Below, in pieces: positions 44,131 through 50,010 of a stretch of 50,010 bases of DNA. How positions within the stretch are numbered: the stretch's first letter is position 1; each line of letters starts with the position of its first letter. The stretch lies in IMG/VR virus record IMGVR_UViG_3300036846_000769, positions 1 to 50,010 of that record; one strand, given 5' to 3'. The stretch comes from a virus. The position numbers and the translations under genes were made by a program. Under the pieces are notes generated by a model. That model made no database searches. It was not told where the DNA came from and saw only the letters and a program-made list of their open reading frames with translations.

Positions 44131-46306
44131 GCCCTTCTATCCCCCGGTCGAGCCCGACCCGACGCGGCCTGACGCCCCGATCCCGGGCGTCCCGGGGCCT
44201 GCCGACTGGACCGTGCAGCAAGACCCACCGCCCGGAGGGACGCCGCAGAACGAGACGCCAATCTCGAAGCTGCCGCAGGGCAACCCGCCTGACGGCAGCG
44301 AATGGTCGCCCTATGTTCAGGGCGGCGTCACGGTCAGGCTCCAGCTCAGCCAGACCACCCAGTTCACCCGTCTGCCGACCCCAGTATCGGTCGCGGATGG
44401 CGGCACGGGGACCTCGTTCTTTCCGCTCTACAGCTTGCTGTTCGGCGGCCCGACCCAGATCGGCTCCATCTCCCCGGACCCGGGCGGCGCCGTGCTTGTC
44501 GGCGGCGCGCCTCCTCATTTCACCGGGACCGGCGACGCCGGGACGTTTCTTCAGGGGCAAGGCGCAGGCAACGATCCGATCTGGACGCCGCTCGCGGGAA
44601 TCCCCGGCCCGCAAGGACCCATCGGCCCACCCGGACCGACAGGGCGGCAAGGACAACCGGGGCAGCAAGGCGCCCAAGGTCAGCAAGGCTATCAGGGACC
44701 TCCGGGCCTCACCGGCCCGCCCGGGACATCGACGATCGTCGTCGGCACTTTCAGCAACCGGCCGACCTCCGATCTGCCGCCGGACGGCGTGATCCCCCCG
44801 AACTGGGATAGCGCGGGGAATCCGCCGAATCAGATCACGATGCAGCTCGGGCAGGCGCTGCTCGACACCACGACGGACGATCTCTGGCAGTATGTCGGGA
44901 CGGCGTACACGCCGACAGGCTGGGTCAATATCGGCGCCGTGCAAGGGCCAGTCGGACCGCCGGGGCTTCAGGGGCCGCAAGGCCCGCAGGGGTTGACCGG
45001 CGCGCCGGGGTCGGCCGGAGCGACCGGCGCGACCGGCCCGCAGGGGATCGCTGGCCAAACGGGGCTGCAAGGGCCACAGGGCGTCCCGGGACAGCAGGGA
45101 GACGTCGGGCCGCAGGGTCCGGTGGGTCCGCAGGGCGATGACGGCGTGCAAGGCCTCCAAGGCCAGCAGGGCATTCCCGGGCCTGCCGCGCAGACGGCGA
45201 TCATCGTCGGGACCTTTGCGACCCAGACGCCTGCCAATCTGCCGCCATCCGGCGCTATCCCCATCAACTGGGACTCGACAGGCAATCCGCCGACGAACAT
45301 CCAGATGCAGCTCGGGCAGGCGCTCGTCCATACGCCCGACGACTCGATCTGGTGCTACGTCGGGACGGCGATCTCACCCGCAGGCTGGGTCAGCCTCGGC
45401 AACGCGCAAGGGCCGCCGGGTCCGGCCGGTCCGCAAGGCGTGCAGGGGAACGACGGCGGCATCGGGCCTGCGGGGCCGGTCGGACCGCCGGGGGCTGCTG
45501 GATCTGCCGGACCTTCGGGAGCTGCTGGACCGCCCGGGGCGCCCGGTCCTACGGGGGGCGCTGGCCCGACCGGGCCGGAGGGCGGCATCGGCTTGCAGGG
45601 TCCTTCCGGCCCCGCCGGACCGCAAGGCCTTGCCGGTCCCGCCGGTCCGAAGGGCGATATCGGCGCGACCGGACCCCAAGGCGCGCAAGGCAATGTCGGG
45701 CCAGCCGGGCCGCAGGGCGCTGCCAGCACGGTTCCCGGCCCCACCGGCCCGACCGGACCTCCGGGAGCGACCGGCCCGCAAGGCCCGCAAGGCGCCGCGA
45801 GCACAGTCCCCGGCCCGACCGGCCCGCAGGGCATCCCCGGCCCCGCCGGACCGCAAGGCCTGACCGGCAATACCGGCCTGACCGGCAATACCGGGCCGCA
45901 GGGTCCGCAGGGCGCGACCGGCAATACAGGACCGCAGGGAATCCCCGGCCCGGTCGGGCCGACGGGTCCAACAGGACCGCCGGGTGGGCTCGGCGAAGCG
46001 CCGCAGGACGGTCAAATCTATGGCCGCGAGAACGCCGCTTGGGTCGTCGTCACGGGCGGCGCCAGCGTCACCATCTCCGATACCGCCCCGACTTCGCCCG
46101 CGCCCAAAAACGGCGACCAGTGGTGGTCCTCCGCGCTCCTGACGATGTTCGTTTATTACAACGATGGGACCTCGTCCCAGTGGGTTGTCGCAAGCTCGAA
46201 CGCTGGGCCGCAGGGGCCTCCGGGGCAGTGGGTCCAGATGACTCAAGCGGCTTACGACGCGCTGGCGTCTCCTGATCCGAACACGCTTTACGTGATCGTG
46301 GGGTGA
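44123..46306 (+). CDS. collagen-like tail fibre protein
   Basis: 727 residues, TTG start. Three blocks of Gly-x-y triplets (about 160-203, 274-354, 429-622; [16 protein letters not shown] type) are separated by two copies of a roughly 70-residue module ('[20 protein letters not shown]' and '[20 protein letters not shown]'), each with 'NWDS-x-GNPP...MQLGQAL'. The C-terminal domain has '[16 protein letters not shown]' and '[20 protein letters not shown]', shared with the fibre at 47648. Probably trimeric and used for host contact. Confidence 0.85.
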   Translation: MNKPFYPPVEPDPTRPDAPIPGVPGPADWTVQQDPPPGGTPQNETPISKLPQGNPPDGSEWSPYVQGGVTVRLQLSQTTQFTRLPTPVSVADGGTGTSFFPLYSLLFGGPTQIGSISPDPGGAVLVGGAPPHFTGTGDAGTFLQGQGAGNDPIWTPLAGIPGPQGPIGPPGPTGRQGQPGQQGAQGQQGYQGPPGLTGPPGTSTIVVGTFSNRPTSDLPPDGVIPPNWDSAGNPPNQITMQLGQALLDTTTDDLWQYVGTAYTPTGWVNIGAVQGPVGPPGLQGPQGPQGLTGAPGSAGATGATGPQGIAGQTGLQGPQGVPGQQGDVGPQGPVGPQGDDGVQGLQGQQGIPGPAAQTAIIVGTFATQTPANLPPSGAIPINWDSTGNPPTNIQMQLGQALVHTPDDSIWCYVGTAISPAGWVSLGNAQGPPGPAGPQGVQGNDGGIGPAGPVGPPGAAGSAGPSGAAGPPGAPGPTGGAGPTGPEGGIGLQGPSGPAGPQGLAGPAGPKGDIGATGPQGAQGNVGPAGPQGAASTVPGPTGPTGPPGATGPQGPQGAASTVPGPTGPQGIPGPAGPQGLTGNTGLTGNTGPQGPQGATGNTGPQGIPGPVGPTGPTGPPGGLGEAPQDGQIYGRENAAWVVVTGGASVTISDTAPTSPAPKNGDQWWSSALLTMFVYYNDGTSSQWVVASSNAGPQGPPGQWVQMTQAAYDALASPDPNTLYVIVG

Positions 46307-46307
46307 G

Positions 46308-47648
46308 ATGCTTCTGAGCGACGCCGACAAGCTCTATTTGGGGACCGCCGTCGTCGACAGCGTCTACGCGGGCGCGAACAAGGTCTGGCCAGCCGCCGCT
46401 GCGCCGACGACAACTTGGAGCACGGACGACGCCACGGCGGCCGGATTTACGCTGTCCAACGGCAATACGATCTGGACAATTCCTTCAGGAGCTGCGTGGA
46501 GGTCGATTAGATCAACGACCAGCAAGTCGACTGGGCTAGTCTATTTTGAGTGTAAATGCACCGCAGGCGAAGGCATTGGCATATATCAAATGATTGGCCT
46601 TGCGGACGCAGGGTTTGTTGCTTCAAGCAATTATCTTGGCGCCGTCTCTTATAGTATCGGATACGGAGACGGGAACAATGTGTTTAACTCGGCTGGGTTT
46701 TCTTCAAATGGCCCAACCTTGCCATCGACGCCTCCGGCCGTTGGCGATGTGGAGATGATGGCGGTCAACTTTACGTCCAGTCAGTTTTGGGTGGGGCTGA
46801 ACGGGACATGGATGGGCAGCGGCGATCCAGCGACGGGAACAAATCCATCGGGGGCATTTGTCCCGGCGACAGTGGGGCCGTTATTCGCGGCAATGAGCGG
46901 CTACGACGCCACAAATAGCGACAGTTGGCAGCTTTGCCCTAATGCCGCGACACAGAAGTACGCCCTGCCCGCCGGGTTCTCCGCTTGGGATGCGACCGCT
47001 GCTTGGACGCTTCTGGCGTCAGGCTCACAGGGCGCCGAGACGAGCGCCAGCGTCTCCATCGACACGACGGGCGCGGACCTCATCGTCGCGGTTTGCACTT
47101 CGTATGGGAACTCGCCGCCCGCGACGCTCACCGACAGCAACGGCAATACTTGGGCGACGGCTGTCGATCTGGCGCCGGGAGGCTCGTACCTCATCGGCTA
47201 CATTCTCTACGCCCACAAGCCCGTGGTCGGCGCGAACCACACCTTCACTTGGGACGTGACGGGGGGCGCCCTGCTCTACGGCACGCTGGAGGTGCTGGCG
47301 TTCTCAGGCTCAAGCCTGACCGACCCGGTTTTGGATCAGACCAACAGCCTTTATTCCACCTCAAGCGCGACGTCGCAGCCGGGGGCGATCCTCCCGTCCC
47401 AGAACAACAGCCTGATCATCACCGGCAGCTCTCAATCGCCCGACAATAGCTCCGCCCTGACCTCGCTGGCGATTGATGCTCCGTACATTGTGGTGGAGAG
47501 CCAGCCGTATAATCCCGGCAATTATTTTGGCGGCGGCGCGGCCTACCAGTTTCAGGCGACCGCTGCGTCGACCAACCCGACTTGGAGTTGGACGCCCGCG
47601 TACACAGGTCAGGCGATCGCCGTCATCGCATCGTTCAAGGGGGCGTGA
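46308..47648 (+). CDS. tail protein with SPRY-like lectin domain
   Basis: 446 residues. The N-terminal 25 ('MLLSDADKLYLGTAVVDSVY') resembles a fibre attachment peptide. Residues about 35-220 look like a SPRY/concanavalin-like domain ('GLVYFECKCTAGEGIGIYQM', 'YSIGYGDGNNVFNSAGFSSN', 'NFTSSQFWVGLNGTWMGSGD'), usual in receptor-binding tail proteins. The C-terminal 210 residues are another beta-rich domain. Bases about 46490-46830 are AT-rich in codon use, matching the SPRY part. It follows the collagen-like fibre gene after one base. Confidence 0.75.
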   Translation: MLLSDADKLYLGTAVVDSVYAGANKVWPAAAAPTTTWSTDDATAAGFTLSNGNTIWTIPSGAAWRSIRSTTSKSTGLVYFECKCTAGEGIGIYQMIGLADAGFVASSNYLGAVSYSIGYGDGNNVFNSAGFSSNGPTLPSTPPAVGDVEMMAVNFTSSQFWVGLNGTWMGSGDPATGTNPSGAFVPATVGPLFAAMSGYDATNSDSWQLCPNAATQKYALPAGFSAWDATAAWTLLASGSQGAETSASVSIDTTGADLIVAVCTSYGNSPPATLTDSNGNTWATAVDLAPGGSYLIGYILYAHKPVVGANHTFTWDVTGGALLYGTLEVLAFSGSSLTDPVLDQTNSLYSTSSATSQPGAILPSQNNSLIITGSSQSPDNSSALTSLAIDAPYIVVESQPYNPGNYFGGGAAYQFQATAASTNPTWSWTPAYTGQAIAVIASFKGA

Positions 47649-48889
47649 TGGCCATCAACTTCCCCGATAGTCCCACCCTCAATCAGCAGTTCGTCTCGAA
47701 CGGAATCACCTACACTTGGAACGGCTCGGCGTGGGTCGGTGGCGCAGCGCAGGGACCGGAAGGCCCGGAAGGTCCGGCGGGGCCAGCTGGCGCCCAAGGT
47801 CCGGCGGGGCCAGCTGGCGCCCAAGGACCGCCGGGTTCGGCTGGCGCCCAAGGACCGGCAGGCCCAGCTGGCCCAGCTGGGCCGACCGAGGTCAGCACCG
47901 ACTCCAACAATGCGGCTGTCCTCGGCAGCGATCAGCTCATCTATGTCCCAAAGCCCGCTGCCGCTTCGACCACCACGCCCGTCATGGATGGGACGGCGAA
48001 CGTCGGCACGGGGACGACATGGGCCAGAGCCGACCATGTCCACCCGAGCGACACCTCGCGCTACGCCGCAGCGAATCCCGCTGGCTACCAGACGGCGGCG
48101 AATGTCACGACCGCTCTCGCGCCCTATGCGCCGCTCAACAATCCGGTCTTCACCGGCACCGTCACTTTGCCCGCAGACCCGAGCGCGGCGCTTCAGGCGG
48201 CCACCAAGCAGTATGTCGACGCCCACGGCGCGACGCCGGGATCGGCGATCGTCTTCATCGGCGATACGCCGCCCTCGTCTCCTGCTGTCGGAGGACTCTG
48301 GTGGGACTCCGTCGGCGGGCAGCTCTACACCTTTTACAACGACGGCAATTCCAGTCAGTGGGTGGTGGCCAATAATTCCCCAGCCGGACCAGCCGGACCA
48401 GCCGGGGCGACGGGGGCGACGGGGCCAGCTGGAGCGCAGGGACCGGCAGGGCCGCAAGGCGTCTTCGGCCCCGGCGTCACCGACGGCTCGAACGCGGCGG
48501 CGGGACAAGTCGGTGAGGTCATCAGCAGCACTGTCACCGCCGGGGTGGCGCTGACCTCGAACACCACAATTGTCGTCGCCAGCATCGCGTTGACCCCTGG
48601 CGACTGGGAGGTTTTTGGTAACATTTTTGTTAGCATCGGAACCGGCGCTCCTAGCTCACTTTCCGCAGCTCTCAGCCTTACGGCGAATTTGCCTGCCTCA
48701 GTCAATGTCGCCTATTCACGCACAGGCTCCTACCAGACCTTCACAGCTAGTACCCCGGCTCAATTTGTGGTTGGGGCGGCCCGCAACAACTCGGCGTCGT
48801 CATTCACCTATTATCTGTTGGTGAACGCAACCTTTCCAAGCGGCAGCCCCACAGCGACCGGCGTCATCTGGGCGCGGCGGGCGCGGTGA
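47648..48889 (+). CDS. collagen-like tail fibre with modular C-terminus
   Basis: 413 residues. N-terminus '[20 protein letters not shown]' matches the start of the next gene's product; then Gly-x-y triplets (about 38-80), '[20 protein letters not shown]' fibre repeat, '[17 protein letters not shown]' with '[20 protein letters not shown]', a second short collagen stretch, and a C-terminal beta domain shared with the protein at 42267. ATG at 47648 overlaps the previous stop. Likely a trimeric host-binding fibre. Confidence 0.82.
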   Translation: MAINFPDSPTLNQQFVSNGITYTWNGSAWVGGAAQGPEGPEGPAGPAGAQGPAGPAGAQGPPGSAGAQGPAGPAGPAGPTEVSTDSNNAAVLGSDQLIYVPKPAAASTTTPVMDGTANVGTGTTWARADHVHPSDTSRYAAANPAGYQTAANVTTALAPYAPLNNPVFTGTVTLPADPSAALQAATKQYVDAHGATPGSAIVFIGDTPPSSPAVGGLWWDSVGGQLYTFYNDGNSSQWVVANNSPAGPAGPAGATGATGPAGAQGPAGPQGVFGPGVTDGSNAAAGQVGEVISSTVTAGVALTSNTTIVVASIALTPGDWEVFGNIFVSIGTGAPSSLSAALSLTANLPASVNVAYSRTGSYQTFTASTPAQFVVGAARNNSASSFTYYLLVNATFPSGSPTATGVIWARRAR

Positions 48890-48902
48890 CGGGAGCGGGC
48901 CT

Positions 48903-49379
48903 ATGGCAATAGATTTCCCAAACTCGCCGACCCTCAATCAGCAATTCAAGAGCGCTGGCCTTACGTGGACTTGGGACGGCGCGAAATGGACTGCCACCAC
49001 CCAGGGCACGATCGGCTATCCCCAGTTGCCCCCCGAAGTGCAGCAGATTCCAATCGCCTTTCCTTTTGCGGGTAAGCCGCCCGCAGGCGGTTTGGTCAAT
49101 GTGCCGATGTCGATGTCCTTGACCATCGCCGCCGCGCTAGCTGGCAGCGCCGGTTTTGCGGTGACGGCGGCGACCGCCAGCGCCGCGTTCACTCTCAACA
49201 AGATCAGCGGCGGATCGACCACGGCGCTCGGCACCATCACCTTCAGCGGCACAACGCCAGCCTTTGCCGGGGCGGGCGGCGCGCTAGCGGCTGGCGACAC
49301 GTTGCAAATAGTCGCCCCGGCGACTCAAGACACGACGCTGGCTGATCTCGGCGTCACCATTCTGGCAATGAGGGTCTGA
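48903..49379 (+). CDS. short tail fibre/structural protein
   Basis: 158 residues. '[20 protein letters not shown]' and 'TWTWDGAKW' match the N-terminal 30 residues of the upstream fibre, so they probably attach to the same tail site. The rest is Ala/Gly/Thr-rich beta ('FTLNKISGGSTTALGTITFS'), which is less like a receptor domain and may be an assembly cap. GGGAGCGG precedes the ATG. Confidence 0.72.
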   Translation: MAIDFPNSPTLNQQFKSAGLTWTWDGAKWTATTQGTIGYPQLPPEVQQIPIAFPFAGKPPAGGLVNVPMSMSLTIAAALAGSAGFAVTAATASAAFTLNKISGGSTTALGTITFSGTTPAFAGAGGALAAGDTLQIVAPATQDTTLADLGVTILAMRV

Positions 49380-49597
49380 TGGCGAGCGAACGCATCGGAG
49401 TCATCTGCGGCGCGATCACCGGGCGCGTCATCGCGGTCATCAACCCTGACGACGACGCGGAACTCGACAACCCGCGCCTGCTGCTATTCGCCGGACCGGG
49501 CGAGCCGTTGATCATGCAGCGCATCTCACGCGGCGAGTACATGGCGGCGCTGTCGATGGATGAGGTCGCCGAGATTGTGAAGAGAACCCGTAAGTGA
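49379..49597 (+). CDS. small hypothetical protein
   Basis: 72 residues ('RIGVICGAITGRVIAVINPD', 'FAGPGEPLIMQRISRGEYMA'), alpha/beta. Overlaps the previous stop (TGATG) and the next GTG (GTGA). No family recognised. Confidence 0.65.
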   Translation: MASERIGVICGAITGRVIAVINPDDDAELDNPRLLLFAGPGEPLIMQRISRGEYMAALSMDEVAEIVKRTRK

Positions 49598-50010
49598 CCC
49601 AGATTTTCCTGCTGAGCACCGGCGGCGTGGTCTCGACGATGGCCGACCCCGGCAATTGGAACCCAGTCAATACGGTTGAGTGCGTTGGCAGCGGCGGCTA
49701 CGGCAAGGCCGGAGGGGGGACCACCAGTGGTGGTGGCGGCGGCGGTTCAGCTTATGCGACTGGCTCTAATATCGTCCCGACATGGCCAGCGTCTTATTGT
49801 GTATGGCCCGGGATGACCAACTACAGCTCGACCGGCAGATCGAGCAATTTCAACGTCAACAGCACGGTCACTTCAACCCAATCCGGGTGCGTGTCGGCGG
49901 CAAATGGCCAACCTTCCGGCGGAAGTACTGGAGCCGGGTACGGCGGCGGCAGCAAATATCCGACTGGTTTTTTCGGCTCTTCGGGCGGGTCGGGTTATAA
50001 CGGCTATGCC
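49594..50010 (+). CDS. glycine-rich tail protein, cut by window end
   Basis: 139 codons open to the last base, GTG start in a GTGA overlap. 'FLLSTGGVVSTMADPGNWNP' followed by 'VECVGSGGYGKAGGG' and long Gly/Ser runs is the look of a glycine-rich phage tail-tip or adhesin protein, whose poly-Gly parts pack as sandwiches. The C-terminal part lies beyond the window. Family name not certain. Confidence 0.72.
   Translation, partial: MTQIFLLSTGGVVSTMADPGNWNPVNTVECVGSGGYGKAGGGTTSGGGGGGSAYATGSNIVPTWPASYCVWPGMTNYSSTGRSSNFNVNSTVTSTQSGCVSAANGQPSGGSTGAGYGGGSKYPTGFFGSSGGSGYNGYA

Noticed and set aside
44117-45924. Long minus-strand open frames opposite the collagen-like fibre gene
   Set aside because: They arise from GC-rich Gly-Pro codon repeats read backwards, lack ribosome-binding sites, and have Pro/Gly or Arg low-complexity content.
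44602-45990. Dense short DNA repeats that could suggest a repeat array or CRISPR
   Set aside because: Repeats are Gly-x-y codons in frame with no constant repeat/spacer architecture.

Overview
The window is part of the genome of a tailed bacteriophage, or a prophage, most likely of a GC-rich alphaproteobacterium. The phage call rests on a complete head module (terminase, portal, scaffold-like protein, major capsid protein), virion hydrolases, an endolysin and modular collagen-like tail fibres. No tape measure, tail sheath or major tail tube gene is visible, so a short-tailed (podovirus-like) particle is the best guess. The host guess rests on GC-rich sequence with GC-biased third positions and a GapR-like first gene. 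No integrase of the tyrosine or large-serine type is present; there is one small serine recombinase. The window starts and ends inside the phage.

Layout. (1) 1-7325, plus strand: replication and nucleotide-processing genes (GapR-like protein, RuvC-like resolvase, zinc-finger/Toprim primase, RepA-type helicase, N6-adenine methyltransferase-like protein) mixed with small zinc-ribbon proteins. (2) 7328-15260, minus strand: a long accessory operon of about 21 small genes in tightly overlapping groups, with an ArdC-like antirestriction protein. At least three promoters are embedded in it. (3) 15.3-17.1 kb: a gene-poor region with a Tyr tRNA-like gene, many GGGACA sites at about 11-bp spacing, and palindromes. 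(4) 17.1-19.8 kb, plus: terminase subunits, then a Tad2-like (DUF2829) protein. (5) 19.8-24.0 kb: tRNA-Phe and endolysin (minus), a PDQGLPP-repeat protein (plus), an orphan DndB-like protein, a serine recombinase and a small gene (minus). (6) 24.1-50.0 kb, plus: small genes, then portal, SleB-domain virion protein, Acb2/Tad1-like protein, GroES-like co-chaperonin, scaffold, capsid, connector and tail fibre genes.

The most striking content is in the minus-strand operon. Three consecutive intergenic gaps (13203-13260, 13681-13738, 14616-14690) each fold as a complete type II hammerhead self-cleaving ribozyme. All core nucleotides are present and the stem sequences covary between copies. Cleavage would cut the polycistronic mRNA between genes, leaving a hairpin at the 3' end of the upstream message and a hairpin at the 5' end of the downstream message, ahead of a conserved GGAGTCGA ribosome-binding element. 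Genes with their own promoters in the same operon also begin with a 5' hairpin followed by the same element, so ribozyme cleavage and promoter initiation would give messages of the same design.

A second theme is counter-defence: an ArdC-like protein, a Tad2-like and an Acb2/Tad1-like signal-sequestering protein, and a DndB-like protein without partner dnd genes. They are scattered through different modules rather than grouped.
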